Both the position numbers and the translations under genes were made by a program. A model generated the notes under the pieces. That model searched no databases. It was not told the DNA's origin and saw only the letters and a program-made list of their open reading frames with translations. Of a stretch of DNA of 64,000 nucleotides, positions 16,526 to 27,083 are shown one piece after another. Position 1 is the stretch's first letter. Each line of letters starts with the position of its first letter. This stretch comes from Sphingomonas glacialis (GTDB taxonomy: Bacteria; Pseudomonadota; Alphaproteobacteria; Sphingomonadales; Sphingomonadaceae). The stretch is taken from positions 312,620 to 376,619 of the forward strand of contig NZ_RCZC01000004.1 of NCBI RefSeq assembly GCF_006439055.1. The letters run 5' to 3'.

Positions 16526-19500
16526 TCAACGAAAGTCGTGCGATTTGAAGCGCACCGCGTCCTCGGGATCCATGCCCTCGGCGTGCGGCGGCCAGTAGGC
16601 GTTGCGCAGCTCCGGCTTCCAACCCTCGTCCCCCCGGTCCGGCGATCCGGCATGCTTGGCCCCATCGCCGCGGCCGGTCCGATAGGGGAACGACATCTCG
16701 CCCACGCGGTGCAGCAGGTCACCATGGTCGATGATCCGGTCGCAGATGACGTGGATCACCTCGCCTTCCTTCTGCACCCTCCCCTTCATGCCGATCATCG
16801 ACGCCGACATGACGGTGCGTCGCTGGCGTTCGAAACGGTCCGGCCAGAGGATGCCGTTTGCGATACCGGTCTCGTCCTCGATCGTGATGAACAGGACGCC
16901 TTTCGCACTGCCTGGCTTCTGCCGAACGAGGATGATCCCGGCGACCTCGACGTGGCGGCCATCGCGAATGGTCGCCAGATCGGCGCATTTGGTCACGCCG
17001 CGGCGGGTGAGATCCCCCCGGACAAAAGTCAGCGGATGCGCGCGCAGCGACAGCTGCAGCGATCGGTAATCCTCGATCACTTCACGACCGTCGGTCAGTG
17101 GGCGAAGCAAAACCGCGGGCTCAATACCCTCCGCACTGATCGTTTCGGCTGCACGGTCTGCGGCCGCGAATAGCGGCAGCGGCGCCTCGCCGAGCCCCCT
17201 CACCTTCCACAGGCCTTGCCGGCGATCCGCACCAAAGGCGTGAAACGCGTCGGCATCGGCCAGCCTCTCGATCGCGGCGCGCTGGACACTGGACCGGCGC
17301 CAGACATCCTCAACGCTATCGAACAGCGTCGTGCTACGGGCACCGACGATCGCCGCGCCATCGGCGTTGGAGAGCCCGCGCACCTGGTGCAAACCAAGCC
17401 GCACCGCGAGATAGCGGCCTCCAGTCGGCTCGAGCGTACAATCCCAGCGGCTTGCATTGATGCACGGGGGAAGAACCTGGACGCCGTGGTCGCGCGCATC
17501 CCGTACGATCTGGGCTGGAGCGTAGAAGCCCATCGGCTGCGCGTTCATCAGCGCGGCGCAGAAGACGTCGGGATGATGGTGCTTCATCCAGCTCGACGCA
17601 TAGGAGATCTTGGCGAAGCTGGCGGCGTGGCTCTCCGGGAAGCCGTAGGAGCCGAAACCTTCGAGCTGGCGGAAGGTGCGCTCGGCGAAATCGCGCGGGT
17701 AGCCGCGCGCGACCATCCCTTCGATCAGCTTCTCCGAAAAATGCGAGACGCCGCCGGTCATCTTGAAGGTCGCCATCGCGCGGCGCAATTGGTCCGCCTC
17801 GGCCGGGGTAAAGCCGGCGCCGACGATCGCGACCTTCATCGCCTGCTCCTGGAACAGCGGCACGCCGAGCGTCTTCTCGAGCACCGCGCGCAGCTCCGGC
17901 CGCGGGTATTCGGGTTTCTCCAGCCCCTCGCGTCGGCGCAGATACGGGTGGACCATGTCGCCCTGGATCGGGCCCGGCCGTACGATCGCGACCTGAATGA
18001 CAAGATCGTAAAATCGGCGCGGCTTCATGCGTGGCAGCATCGACATCTGCGCGCGGCTTTCGATCTGGAAGGTGCCGAGCGTGTCGGCCTTCTGGATCAT
18101 CGCATACACGTCCGGATCGTCGTCCTGCAGGTCGGCAAGCCCGATCCGCACGCCCTTGGTTTCCTCGAGCATGTCGAACGCGCGATTCATGCAGCCGAGC
18201 ATGCCGAGGCCGAGCACGTCGACCTTCATGAACTTCAAGGAGTCGATATCGTCCTTGTCCCACTCGATGATCTGGCGATCGACCATCGCGGCAGGCTCGA
18301 TCGGGACGAGGTCGTCGAGCCGGTCTTGGGTTAGCACGAACCCGCCGGGATGTTGCGACATATGGCGCGGCACGCCGATCAGCTTGCGCGCGAGTTCGAG
18401 CGTAAGCCGCAGCCGGCGATCGCCCATGTCGAGGTTGAGCTCGTTGACCTGCTTCTCACCGACGCCCTCGGCCGACCAACCCCAGACCAAGCCAGCCAGC
18501 GACGACGTCAAGTCCTCGGGCAACCCAAGCGCCTTGCCGACGTCGCGTACCGCGCCGCGCGCGCGGTAGCGCTGCACCACGGCCGTCAGCGCGGCGTGGT
18601 TGCGGCCGTAGGTTTCGAAAATCCACTGGATGATCTCTTCGCGCCGCTCATGTTCGAAATCGACATCGATATCGGGTGGCTCGCGGCGTTCGCCCGAGAC
18701 GAACCGCTCGAACAGCAGCTCGTGCTTGATCGGGTCTATCGAGGTGATTGCAAGGACGAAGCATACGCAGGAGTTCGCGGCAGACCCCCGCCCCTGGCAC
18801 AGGATCCCACGACGCCGCGCCTCGCGCACGATCGCGTAGACGGTCAGGAAATAAGGGGCGTATGCCAGCTCCGCGATCAGCTTAAGCTCGTGGCCGATCT
18901 GATCGGTGTACGCCTGGGGCACCGCCCCATCGAACATCCGGTCGACGGCCTCCAGCGCCAAGCGCTCGAGCGCTTCTTGTGCGCTCAGCCCCTCCAACAG
19001 CCGCTCATGCGGGTATTGGTACGCCAGCTCGCCGAGATCGAAGGTACAGGCGCGGGCGATGTCAACGCTGGCGCGTAGCGCGTCGGGATAGGCCTTGAAG
19101 CGCCGGACCATCTCGGCCGGCGACTTGAGCGCGCGGTCGGCGTTCACTTCGCGACGATAGCCGAGCTCGTCGACAGTGCATTTCTCTCTGACCGCGGTGA
19201 CGACGTCCTGCATCAGCCGTGCCTCGGGCGCGTGATAGAGGATGTCGCCGGTGACGACCGCGCGTACGCCTGCGGCCGCGGCCTGGCGGGCGAGTGCATC
19301 GATGCGGACCGCATCGTTCGGCCGGCGCCGCTGGTACAGCGCCATATAGCCACGCTTGCCGTACACCATTTTCAGCTCAGCCAGCGCGACCGCATTATGG
19401 TCGCTGGCTTCCTCGGCGAGCAGGATGGCGACCATCCCTTCGGACCAAGGCCCGAGATCGTGCCAATGCAGGTCGCACTTGCCCTTGCCCGCTCGCTTCT

Positions 19501-19789
19501 TTCCGACCGTCAGCAGCCGGGTCAGCCGGGACCAGGCCGGCCGATCGGTCGGATAGAGCAGCAGCCGGCGTCCACAGGCCAGATCGACTCGGGCACCGGC
19601 GATCATCCGCACGCCGGTCGCCTTCTGCGCCTCCCAGCCCCGCACGACCCCGGCGACCGAGCCAATGTCCGAAATGCCCAACGCTTCCAGGCCGAGCAAA
19701 TTCCCGGCCGCGAACAGCTCGTCGGGGCTCGACGCGCCGCGCAGCAGTGAGAAATGCGTGAGCACCTGCAGTTCGACATAATCGGTCAT
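16526..19789 (-). CDS. dnaE2: error-prone DNA polymerase DnaE2 (ImuC)
   Basis: A 1087-aa C-family polymerase. The N-terminal PHP domain opens [22 protein letters not shown]; the polymerase core has the catalytic Asp motif [18 protein letters not shown]; and the OB-fold is near the C-terminus. The ATG at 19789 overlaps the imuB stop (ATGA); the longer in-frame start is rejected. DnaE2 is the catalytic polymerase of the ImuA-ImuB-DnaE2 translesion mutasome. It acts on lesion-stalled forks under SOS control. In the PHP domain the usual DRN-like motif reads ISDIGSV, which would weaken metal binding there; this is common in this family. Confidence 0.95.
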   Translation of the reverse strand: MTDYVELQVLTHFSLLRGASSPDELFAAGNLLGLEALGISDIGSVAGVVRGWEAQKATGVRMIAGARVDLACGRRLLLYPTDRPAWSRLTRLLTVGKKRAGKGKCDLHWHDLGPWSEGMVAILLAEEASDHNAVALAELKMVYGKRGYMALYQRRRPNDAVRIDALARQAAAAGVRAVVTGDILYHAPEARLMQDVVTAVREKCTVDELGYRREVNADRALKSPAEMVRRFKAYPDALRASVDIARACTFDLGELAYQYPHERLLEGLSAQEALERLALEAVDRMFDGAVPQAYTDQIGHELKLIAELAYAPYFLTVYAIVREARRRGILCQGRGSAANSCVCFVLAITSIDPIKHELLFERFVSGERREPPDIDVDFEHERREEIIQWIFETYGRNHAALTAVVQRYRARGAVRDVGKALGLPEDLTSSLAGLVWGWSAEGVGEKQVNELNLDMGDRRLRLTLELARKLIGVPRHMSQHPGGFVLTQDRLDDLVPIEPAAMVDRQIIEWDKDDIDSLKFMKVDVLGLGMLGCMNRAFDMLEETKGVRIGLADLQDDDPDVYAMIQKADTLGTFQIESRAQMSMLPRMKPRRFYDLVIQVAIVRPGPIQGDMVHPYLRRREGLEKPEYPRPELRAVLEKTLGVPLFQEQAMKVAIVGAGFTPAEADQLRRAMATFKMTGGVSHFSEKLIEGMVARGYPRDFAERTFRQLEGFGSYGFPESHAASFAKISYASSWMKHHHPDVFCAALMNAQPMGFYAPAQIVRDARDHGVQVLPPCINASRWDCTLEPTGGRYLAVRLGLHQVRGLSNADGAAIVGARSTTLFDSVEDVWRRSSVQRAAIERLADADAFHAFGADRRQGLWKVRGLGEAPLPLFAAADRAAETISAEGIEPAVLLRPLTDGREVIEDYRSLQLSLRAHPLTFVRGDLTRRGVTKCADLATIRDGRHVEVAGIILVRQKPGSAKGVLFITIEDETGIANGILWPDRFERQRRTVMSASMIGMKGRVQKEGEVIHVICDRIIDHGDLLHRVGEMSFPYRTGRGDGAKHAGSPDRGDEGWKPELRNAYWPPHAEGMDPEDAVRFKSHDFR

Positions 19790-21576
19790 GCGAACACGCC
19801 GTGCATCCACCAGCTGAGATCGCCGGTTTCGCTCTCGAAGCCATCGCCACACCGGAAAACCCAATAGCGGCCGCCCTTGTCGTCCTCGACGCGGTAGTAA
19901 TCGCGCACCGCCCAGACTTCAGCGTCGCGGCGCCACCATTCACCGTGAATCCGCTCGGGTCCGTCGCCGGCGACGATCCTGTAGGTCGTGCCGCGCCACT
20001 CGAAGCGCCGGGGCGGCTGGTCCGGCAGCAGAGCTATCACCCGCGCGAGCGGCTCTGGCCTCGCAAACAACCGAACGGGGCGAACCCATACCGGCCAGCC
20101 GCCGGGTGCGTCGACAGGATCCGAGCGGATCACTGCGCGCTCGGGCACATGGCTTTCAACGGGCGCGAGGCGGTATACCGCGCGGGGGCCAATCCTGCCG
20201 GCGACGACGTCGACCAAGCGGGCAGGATCGCGGGACCGTGTCTCGCCTGCCAGCACAGCTCCCAGGTCGACAGCATCGAGCGGTTCGGTATGCGGTGCGA
20301 CCAGCGTGAACTGCTCAATGCCGAGCCCGGGATCGATCCGCTCGATGCGAAGCTTCAGAAGGCGTAGAAGATGCGACACCTCCCGCGTCGGCCGCGACGT
20401 GCCGACAGCGACCACTTGCTCCCCTCCATCGATCCGCAGCCCCGTCAGCCGCAAGGCGCGAGCTCCGAGCCCCCTTGCCTGCAACACCTCGGCGAGATCG
20501 GTGAGCAAGTCTCCCATGACGCGCTCGATCGCCTCGGCAGTGCAGATGGGCTCCAGCAGGCGCCGCTCGACCATAGGCACCTCCGCATTCTCGCGTGGCG
20601 TGATCGGCTCGGCCACGCCACCCAGCGCCTGATCGAGCCGCGTGATCGCGGGTAGGCCGAGCCGGCGCGCCAGCGGGCCCCGGGCAACGGGCAGGAGATC
20701 CGCGACCGTCTCGAACCCGAACTTGCGGCCCGCAGTCAGCGCTACGCCGTTCAAACGCAGCGCTGCGATCGGCAAAGGTCCGAGCGCTTCGACGGTACGC
20801 CCCTTCGGCACGATCGTGAGATCGGCGCGCCCAAAGCGAGCGACCGCGTGCGCGGCGCCTGGCGTGTCGGCAACCGCGACCCGGGCCGTGAAGCCAGCGC
20901 GCTGGCAGAAGGCGCGCAGCCGCTGGCAGAAGCGCTCCTCGCCGCCATGAAGATGATCGCAGCCGGTCAGATCGAGCCACAGCCCATCGGGTGGTGTCGC
21001 CGCGGCGATCGGTGTCCAACGACGCACGGCGCGCAGTGCCAGCTGGTCAAGCAATGCCGAATCCGCTTCCGGCTCAGCCGGTCGGAAATCGAGGTCCGAC
21101 ACCAAGGCGCGGGCATGCGTTGCGGCCATGCCGACGACGATCCCGAGGTTTGCAGCCGAAGCGCAGGCTGCCACGACCTCTTCCCGCCGACCGACCTTCC
21201 CAATCAACGCGAGCGGCGTTGCATGGAAGGCGGCGACCGTTGCTTCTACCGACGAGGCCCGATCTGACGACACAGCGCGGCGGTACGGGTGGACCGCCGC
21301 TTCCGAGCGCCGCCCGAGTTCGCGCATCGGCGGTTTCGCATGTGCGGGGAGCGCCGCAATCTGACTGTCGACATCGGTGCTCTCCAGCGGGTCGGCACGG
21401 GCCCAGCGCGCACCGGGTCGCCACCCGCCACTACGCGGAACGGAGCAGGCGCCGGGATTGTCGTCGACGGGAAGCTGTAGCGCTGCGGGGCTAGGCCGCG
21501 GCATAGCGTACCGGTCCAACCGTCTCAGCCGCTCGATGGCCAAGTGCGGCAGGAACAGCGAGACGACCCGTCTCAT
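19786..21576 (-). CDS. imuB: ImuB, Y-family polymerase-like mutasome hub
   Basis: A 596-aa protein starting [17 protein letters not shown], the typical ImuB opening. It has a Y-family polymerase fold (palm and fingers at about residues 90-420, with thumb motifs [17 protein letters not shown] and [15 protein letters not shown]) and a C-terminal extension ending WWMHGVFA. ImuB lacks catalytic acidic residues and serves as the hub binding the beta clamp, ImuA and DnaE2. Its 5' end overlaps imuA by 86 nt, and its stop overlaps dnaE2, so the three are one operon. Confidence 0.93.
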   Translation of the reverse strand: MRRVVSLFLPHLAIERLRRLDRYAMPRPSPAALQLPVDDNPGACSVPRSGGWRPGARWARADPLESTDVDSQIAALPAHAKPPMRELGRRSEAAVHPYRRAVSSDRASSVEATVAAFHATPLALIGKVGRREEVVAACASAANLGIVVGMAATHARALVSDLDFRPAEPEADSALLDQLALRAVRRWTPIAAATPPDGLWLDLTGCDHLHGGEERFCQRLRAFCQRAGFTARVAVADTPGAAHAVARFGRADLTIVPKGRTVEALGPLPIAALRLNGVALTAGRKFGFETVADLLPVARGPLARRLGLPAITRLDQALGGVAEPITPRENAEVPMVERRLLEPICTAEAIERVMGDLLTDLAEVLQARGLGARALRLTGLRIDGGEQVVAVGTSRPTREVSHLLRLLKLRIERIDPGLGIEQFTLVAPHTEPLDAVDLGAVLAGETRSRDPARLVDVVAGRIGPRAVYRLAPVESHVPERAVIRSDPVDAPGGWPVWVRPVRLFARPEPLARVIALLPDQPPRRFEWRGTTYRIVAGDGPERIHGEWWRRDAEVWAVRDYYRVEDDKGGRYWVFRCGDGFESETGDLSWWMHGVFA

Positions 21577-22252
21577 CGCATCCCTCCACGATCATAGAAA
21601 ATGAAGCGCCACCGCGCTGTCGGGCAAGCTCGACCAACCAGCGCGGCCGCCCAACACCCGCGACTGCGAGCCGGGCCGACGGAGCACTGCCAATCCTCCA
21701 GCGGGTCCAGGCAGCCGATGGTTCGGCAAGCGGATCCTGCTCGCGACCCCGCCTCCGCCGCAGAACCAGGATCGGGATATCCGCATCGGCCGCCACGAGT
21801 TGAAGTCGCCGGCTCGCCACCATCGACATCCTGCCAACTTCGGCGACCACTGCGGAGGGCGTGCCATCGCGCACCGCGTCTTCGACCACCGCCAACAGTG
21901 CGTCGTTGTCCCGTGGCTGCGCGTGGATCACGTTGGCGGAGGCAAGGCCTGCCTGTGCCAGCCCCGGCGCATACAGGTCGTTCCGACAACTCGCCCACAG
22001 CACTGGCCCGCCGACGCGAACTGCCTCGCGTCCTGCCATCCCTGCGAGGAACAGCGTTGTCGCGGCATCATCGGCGAGCGAGCAGGTCTGCGCAGCAGCT
22101 TCATGCAACGCCCCGCCTCGCAGCCCTCCCCCGCCCAGCCGTGCGTCTAGCTCCGAAAGGCAGAACGGCATGACTCGGTACTCGCTGACATGCGATGCAA
22201 TTGCCTTGAGTTGGGCGAGCGTGGAGGGCAACGAAGAATGGACGGCGGACAT
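21491..22252 (-). CDS. imuA: ImuA, RecA/SulA-like mutasome component
   Basis: A 253-aa protein with the RecA-like core of ImuA: GGGGLRGGALHEAAA, FLAGMAGREA, GPVLWASCRNDLYAPGL and SRRLQLVAADADIPILVLRR. The start at 22252 is preferred because the LexA box lies only 19 bp upstream; longer frames would run through it. ImuA interacts with RecA and ImuB to activate the mutasome. First gene of the SOS-controlled operon. Confidence 0.9.
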   Translation of the reverse strand: MSAVHSSLPSTLAQLKAIASHVSEYRVMPFCLSELDARLGGGGLRGGALHEAAAQTCSLADDAATTLFLAGMAGREAVRVGGPVLWASCRNDLYAPGLAQAGLASANVIHAQPRDNDALLAVVEDAVRDGTPSAVVAEVGRMSMVASRRLQLVAADADIPILVLRRRRGREQDPLAEPSAAWTRWRIGSAPSARLAVAGVGRPRWLVELARQRGGASFSMIVEGCDETGRLAVPAALGHRAAETVGPVRYAAA

Positions 22253-22270
22253 AACGCATAGACTCGGTGT

Positions 22271-22285
22271 GTTCCGCTTATGTTC
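22271..22285. promoter_or_regulatory. LexA (SOS) box
   Basis: GTTC-CGCTTAT-GTTC is an exact match to the alphaproteobacterial LexA consensus GTTC-N7-GTTC. It sits 19 bp before the imuA ATG, with a TTGCAT -35-like element upstream. It predicts DNA-damage induction of imuA-imuB-dnaE2 by the host LexA; no lexA gene is in the window. Confidence 0.9.
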
Positions 22286-22486
22286 CTCTTTCATTCTCAA
22301 CAATGCAAGGCTTTTGGCGTCCCGTTTTGGTCGGGCGACGGACGTGTTCGCCCAAGTTTCGAAAGGGCACAACGATGCGGCTTGGACGAACTAACCCAGC
22401 AAACTGCGGCTGCTCACATCGGATCAGACAGAGGGTGCCTTGTTAGAAATATGCGGGCTATTATCTAACACGAAAGGAGCAGTCCT

Positions 22487-23095
22487 GTGACCGCAATGGC
22501 CGACAGAATCATGAAACGCATTCGCGGCAAGGGGCGCGGCTGGGTGTTCACACCTAAACACTTCATCGACTTCGGCTCGCGTGGCGCGGTCGATGTCGCG
22601 ATTTCCCGTCTGGCACAATCTGGATCGATTCGTCGGCTTGGCCGGGGACTGTACGATTATCCTCGCCACCATGACACACTAGGCATCCTCAGTCCGGACA
22701 CTGCGACCATAGCCGATGCGATAGCGACCCAAAGCGGTGACAAGCTGGCGCCCACCGGTGCCGCGGCTGCCAATAGCCTTGGGCTATCGACCCAGGTACC
22801 GGCGCGAACGAGCTATGCGACCAGCGGCCGTACACGCGTGGCCAAGGCCGCAGGCAGAACGGTGACGCTCCGACACAGTCGCGCACCGGTTCTCGATTCC
22901 GGCTCCGATACCGCCAACGCGGTGCTTCAGACGCTTGCACAGCTTGGCAAAGCCCATGTCGATGCGGACGTCATTCGGCGGCTCGCGACACAGGTCGACA
23001 CTCGAGCATTGAAACAGTTGCTCCAGGCACGGCCTTCGATGCCGGGATGGATGGGTGATGTGATCCTCAAGATCGATACCGCGCACCATGGATGA
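22487..23095 (+). CDS. AbiEi-like antitoxin (DUF6088 type)
   Basis: A 202-aa protein with an N-terminal winged helix (WVFTPKHFIDFGSRGAVDVA, SRLAQSGSIRRLGRGLYDYP) and a C-terminal domain, matching DUF6088/AbiEi-like antitoxins. AAAGGAG is 7 nt before the GTG start at 22487; an ATG follows at 22496. It overlaps the following toxin gene by 8 nt (ATGGATGA), so the two are coupled. Intact, unlike its partner. Confidence 0.8.
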   Translation: MTAMADRIMKRIRGKGRGWVFTPKHFIDFGSRGAVDVAISRLAQSGSIRRLGRGLYDYPRHHDTLGILSPDTATIADAIATQSGDKLAPTGAAAANSLGLSTQVPARTSYATSGRTRVAKAAGRTVTLRHSRAPVLDSGSDTANAVLQTLAQLGKAHVDADVIRRLATQVDTRALKQLLQARPSMPGWMGDVILKIDTAHHG

Positions 23096-24152
23096 ATTTG
23101 CGCGCCGCAGCGCCAGCGACCGCCGCGCCTTTATTGAGGAAGCCGCAGCGCAGCGCGACCTGACGCCGATCGTCATCGAGAAGGATTTCTGGGTTTGCTG
23201 GACGCTGAGGCGCCTCGGCACCGCGCGTGATCTGTAAGGCCATGTCACCTTCAAAGGCGGCACGTCGCTTTCGAAGGCTTACGGCATCATCCAGCGTTTC
23301 TCCGAGGATATCGACCTGACCATCCGGCGCACAGCGCCACTGCTCGATCAGGCTGCCTCACCGATGGAGGCCGGCATCGGCTCCAACGAACGCCAGCGCC
23401 GGACCAAGGCGCTGAAAGCTGCAGCGCAAGCCTATGTCGCCACGATCGCGATGCCGGCGCTCGCTGCGGCGGTCGAGGCTCAGCTTGGCCGTGAGGGATG
23501 GAGCATCGCCCTCGATCCTGATGACCGGGATGGACAAACGATCCTGTTCAATTATCCACGCACCGGCGGATATGCGGCTAGCGACTATTCTGCGCGTGAC
23601 TATGCTGCCGATGACGAGACCGACTATATCAAGCCGCGCATCAAGCTCGAATTCGGCGCACGAGGCGATCCCGACCCGTTCGAGAATCGCGAAATTCGAC
23701 CCTACCTCGCCGAGCAGTTTCCGGATGCACTCCCGGACTCATCGACGTCGGTCGAGACGCTCAGCGTCGAGCGTACGTTTTGGGAGAAGGCGACCATCCT
23801 TCATGCGCTCCATCACAACGGCAAGATGCGCGATGGCTTGTCGCGTCATTATTACGACATGCTGATGCTCGACCGGGCAGGCATCACCGCCCCGGCCCTC
23901 GCCGACCCGGCGCTCTTGGAGCAGGTCGTGCGCAACAAGAGCGTGATGTTCGCCGATGCGTCGGCGTCCTATGCAACGGCTATCCTCGGCACGATGCGCC
24001 TCACGCCCTCCGATCGGATCCGGCAGGCGCTCGCCAGCGATTACGCGGCCATGGCAGACATGTTCATGGTTGAGCCCCCTTCCCTTACCGAACTGCTGGA
24101 AGGGTTGGCCGGCCTCGAGGCGCACATCAACGAAGCCGGCCCGGCAAACTGA
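23088..24152 (+). pseudogene. AbiEii-family toxin with premature TAA
   Basis: Read from the ATG at 23088 the frame encodes a 354-residue AbiEii-like nucleotidyltransferase: EKDFWVCWTLRRLG, then after codon 50 the core HVTFKGGTSLSKAYG, RFSEDIDLTI and later TFWEKATILHALHH and HYYDMLML. Codon 50 is TAA (23235-23237), directly before the GGTSLSK motif; every other codon of the 1065-nt frame is open. A single base change (for example from AAA, CAA or GAA) explains it. No internal start restores the catalytic motif, so the toxin is probably inactive unless the stop is read through. Confidence 0.8.
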
Positions 24153-24250
24153 TTGCTGCCGCCTGCATCTAGTGCAGCCGTTTGCCTCGAGGACCGCGCG
24201 GTTCGCGAAGCGGCAGGTACAGCAGTCGCTCATGTGCAGCCGACTTTCTT

Positions 24251-25852
24251 CTATACGCTCACGAAGGTTGCGGTCCGCTGCGGCATCTCGCTCCAGGCGA
24301 CTTTCGCCAGGAACCACTCCGGGCGCGATGGCACCTTGAGATAACCGCTGAGGTCGGGCAGCCGCTCGATCTCAGACGGCATGACGGCATCCTCGGTATG
24401 TGCCGACAGCGAGTTGCCCCAAGTCTTTCCGCCCGGCCCTGCCCCGTCGCTGTAGCTCTGCTGCATGTAACTCTGCTGGCCTATCAGCGACGACGCAAAC
24501 CGGGCGGTGCTGTTGGTGTCGCCGCCCGCGCAGCGCAGGATCAGCCGGGTGCTGCAATTCTCCACCAGCGCGGCAGCAGCGCCGTCGCCGTAGAGGGCAC
24601 GCACCTTGCCGATCGTCTGGAACCCGAGCACGCAGCGCCCGCCGAACTTGCGGATACGCTGGAGCGCGTCATCGAGACCCTCGATTTTGCCAATCGCGTC
24701 GAGCTCGTCAGCGACAAACCAGGTCGGTGCCGTATCGCCTTCGGGGCGGCTCATCGTGGCGAAGATCGCGAGCCGCATCCACGGCCCGATCAGCGCTTTC
24801 AGGGCGGCGATCTGGTCGGCCCGGTACGGCAGGAATACCCAACGCCTATCGTTCGGGTCGGATGCCCAGCGGGTCAGCGAGAACGGCATGCCGCCGGTCG
24901 CACTGGCGGCATATTCAAGCGCGCTCATCGCGTCACCGCTGGATGAGCGCACGCTGTCGAACAGCCGGGTCGCGCCCTCGGCAAGGAAAGGCTCGGCGGC
25001 GGTGCCGGCAAGCATGGCGCGGAGTTCGGCGCGGTCAGCGATGGCGAACAGACGGTAGACCTCTGCGGTGTCGATGCCGGCGGCCCGGCCACGGCGCAGG
25101 ATCGCGGTGAGCAACGTCCGCGCGCGCGCCGCCCAGCTTGCATCAGCTGACCCGCCCGGGCTTGGCACCAGCGACGCGGCGAGCTGCTCGGCGGCAAAAT
25201 CATTGGGCACTTCGCCCATCATGTCCCAAACGCCCGAGCGCGCATCGAACGGGTTGAGGATCACGTCACCGCGCGCGGCATCGTAGAACCGCGACAAGAA
25301 GCCGCCATCGGGATCGGCGATGATCGCCCGGTCGCCGCGGTCTTCCGCGCCCCGCAGCAGCTCGCGGATCGCGACCGACTTGCCTGTGCCGGTCGTGCCC
25401 ATCAGCAGGAAGTGCTTAGGCTCGTCGGCGCGGTCGATCGGCAGTCCCGCGAGCGAGACGACAGCTGTGTCCTTCTGCATCCGCGGCGTGCGCTTGTTCC
25501 AGCGATCAGCGGTGGAAAGTTGCGCACCGCGCAAGACGTCGCCGGCCTGCGGTCCCTTTGGCGCACCCATCACGAAGGCGAGGAAGTGCCCACCAATTGC
25601 GCACAGTACCACCAGCACCGCGGTCGCCACCCCATAGGCGAACATTGACACGCCAGGGACACGGCCGAGCACCTCGAGCGGCCCCGTGGCGAGGCCGGAC
25701 AGCGACGCCGCGGCAAACGGCACTCCGAATAGCGCGACGAGGATCGAGGCGATGGTCGGCCGCTTGTGTTTGCCGACAGCACTTCGGATGAAGGCGCCGA
25801 CGGATGCCGCAGCACTGAGCGCGATCGCGACCCCGGCAAGGGCGGTGACCAT
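24251..25852 (-). CDS. type IV coupling protein (TraD/VirD4-like ATPase)
   Basis: A 533-aa protein. Two or three N-terminal transmembrane segments (about residues 1-22, 33-52, 72-95) precede the ATPase domain with Walker A GTTGTGKS (152-159), a DPDGGFLSRFYD region and Walker B-like FVADELDAIGK, then the FGGRCVLGFQTIGK motif. This is the plasmid-type coupling protein that links the relaxosome to the mating-pair channel at the inner membrane. The ATG at 25852 lies 4 nt after the upstream stop. Last gene of the minus-strand run from traA. No mating-pair (VirB) genes are in the window. Confidence 0.9.
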   Translation of the reverse strand: MVTALAGVAIALSAAASVGAFIRSAVGKHKRPTIASILVALFGVPFAAASLSGLATGPLEVLGRVPGVSMFAYGVATAVLVVLCAIGGHFLAFVMGAPKGPQAGDVLRGAQLSTADRWNKRTPRMQKDTAVVSLAGLPIDRADEPKHFLLMGTTGTGKSVAIRELLRGAEDRGDRAIIADPDGGFLSRFYDAARGDVILNPFDARSGVWDMMGEVPNDFAAEQLAASLVPSPGGSADASWAARARTLLTAILRRGRAAGIDTAEVYRLFAIADRAELRAMLAGTAAEPFLAEGATRLFDSVRSSSGDAMSALEYAASATGGMPFSLTRWASDPNDRRWVFLPYRADQIAALKALIGPWMRLAIFATMSRPEGDTAPTWFVADELDAIGKIEGLDDALQRIRKFGGRCVLGFQTIGKVRALYGDGAAAALVENCSTRLILRCAGGDTNSTARFASSLIGQQSYMQQSYSDGAGPGGKTWGNSLSAHTEDAVMPSEIERLPDLSGYLKVPSRPEWFLAKVAWSEMPQRTATFVSV

Positions 25853-25856
25853 GACC

Positions 25857-26195
25857 TTAGATCTCCCCAGCTGCGTATAGGCCGCGCACCGCCGCCTCGA
25901 CCGCCGGCCAGCGTGTGAGGGACAGATGGGGATATTCGAGCCACTCCGGGGCGAGCGGATCACGCGACTCAAGGGCGACCTGCCAGCCGACCAGCGCTTT
26001 AGGCACCCACACCGCGATTTCGACGGGGGTGAGCGTCACCCAGCCATTCGCGTCAGGGTCGCTCCATTCGGCGTTCCCGCGCAGCCAGTCGCCCTGCTCG
26101 GTCTCCGGAGGCGGCGTGGTTCGCCCCGCATCGCGCAAGGTCTCGGTGACCAGCGCCAGCACCGCAGCACGATCGTGCTGAGATATGTCCATCAT
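25857..26195 (-). CDS. hypothetical protein in the transfer operon
   Basis: A 112-aa acidic protein (MMDISQHDRAAVLALVTETL, later NAEWSDPDANGWVTLTPVEIAVWVPKAL). The start at 26195 follows GAGGAG and lies 1 nt after the upstream stop, so it is coupled. No known domain. Its position between DUF6118 and the coupling ATPase suggests a role in conjugation. Confidence 0.6.
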   Translation of the reverse strand: MMDISQHDRAAVLALVTETLRDAGRTTPPPETEQGDWLRGNAEWSDPDANGWVTLTPVEIAVWVPKALVGWQVALESRDPLAPEWLEYPHLSLTRWPAVEAAVRGLYAAGEI

Positions 26196-26196
26196 G

Positions 26197-26874
26197 TCAC
26201 TCCTCTGCCATGACCTGGATTTCGCAGCGCACTGCTTTCTTCGCCCTGGCGGCCTTCTTGCGGCAGGCGTCCAGAGTGTCACGATTGGCGATGATCAGCC
26301 GGTTGCCCGACAGTATGCCGGCGAACGCAGTGGGCGACGCCGCGCGCATCAGGCGCTGCCCGCTTTGCCACATCGGCATGCGCAACGTGTGTGCCGCCAT
26401 CCATTCGGGCCATAGCCAACTCGCTGGCAGGGCACGCACGATCGGACCGGGGAGGATGGCCCACAGCAAGATGCCCGCTGCCAGAGCCGCCATACCGACA
26501 TGCCGCAACCGGCGGCGCTGCTCGTCAGCTTCAGTATGCGAATGCAGTTGAAGGGTCAGCTGCCTCGCCACTGTCTCGAACCCGTGTTGCGCCGCGAGAA
26601 ACAGGCGATGATCCTCACGGGGCGCATTGTACGCGGCTTCGATGATCTGATGGTTCAGTTCCTCTGGTGTCAGCAGCAGCGCCGGACTGTTCACCACCGC
26701 ATCGATCCGCTGCGCGGCTGCGAGGACGTTCTGCGAGATCACCCCAAGTGTCTCTGAATAGTCCGGCGCGTCGGAGGGCTCCGCCCGCTGAGCGGTCAGC
26801 CGTTCCGCAGCACGGCGGATCAGTGACACCTCGCCACGAAGATCTTCGAACGCCTGTGCCGCCTCGTCCGCCAT
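26197..26874 (-). CDS. DUF6118-family protein
   Basis: A 225-aa protein with an N-terminal helical part (AFEDLRGEVSLIRRAAERL), a single transmembrane segment near residues 127-147 (VGMAALAAGILLWAILPGP) and a C-terminal Lys/Arg-rich tail. I recognise the pattern as DUF6118, found beside relaxase genes on sphingomonad plasmids. Function unknown; a membrane-linked accessory of transfer is likely. Coupled at both ends to neighbours. Confidence 0.7.
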   Translation of the reverse strand: MADEAAQAFEDLRGEVSLIRRAAERLTAQRAEPSDAPDYSETLGVISQNVLAAAQRIDAVVNSPALLLTPEELNHQIIEAAYNAPREDHRLFLAAQHGFETVARQLTLQLHSHTEADEQRRRLRHVGMAALAAGILLWAILPGPIVRALPASWLWPEWMAAHTLRMPMWQSGQRLMRAASPTAFAGILSGNRLIIANRDTLDACRKKAARAKKAVRCEIQVMAEE

Positions 26875-26877
26875 GGC

Positions 26878-27009
26878 TTAGCTCCGACCTGAGGTCACTA
26901 CGCGCTTGGATGGTCGTCTCGAAGTATTTGCGGCGCGCGCACCGACCTGCTGGATCCGCTCTTGCAACTGGATGTGCTGCACTGCACAATCAGCAAGCCT
27001 TTCAGGCAT
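26878..27009 (-). CDS. 43-aa small protein upstream of DUF6118
   Basis: A short frame from ATG 27009 to TAA 26878-26880 (MPERLADCAVQHIQLQERIQ..., C-terminus rich in Arg and Ser). AGGAG lies 5-6 nt before the ATG, and its stop is 3 nt before the DUF6118 ATG, so it looks like the first cistron of the operon. The size and amphipathic helix suggest a small regulator or a leader peptide. No family known. Confidence 0.5.
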   Translation of the reverse strand: MPERLADCAVQHIQLQERIQQVGARAANTSRRPSKRVVTSGRS

Positions 27010-27026
27010 CCTCTCCTAAAACTTTC

Positions 27027-27055
27027 AGGCCGCCCCTCAGGGCGGCCTTTCTTTT
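27027..27055 (+). terminator. Rho-independent terminator-like hairpin
   Basis: AGGCCGCCC (27027-27035), loop CTCA, GGGCGGCCT (27040-27048), followed on the plus strand by TTCTTTTAT. It lies between traA and the 43-aa gene. The T-run faces plus-strand transcription; on the minus strand the tract is weaker, so traA read-through into the next operon is possible. Confidence 0.7.
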
Positions 27056-27083
27056 ATCAGCGCGTGCCACGGCCTTCCAGCTG

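Noticed and set aside
17216..18334. 372-codon plus-strand ORF over dnaE2, and similar long ORFs over imuB
   Set aside because: High-GC shadow frames of well-identified genes; no motif, biased composition.
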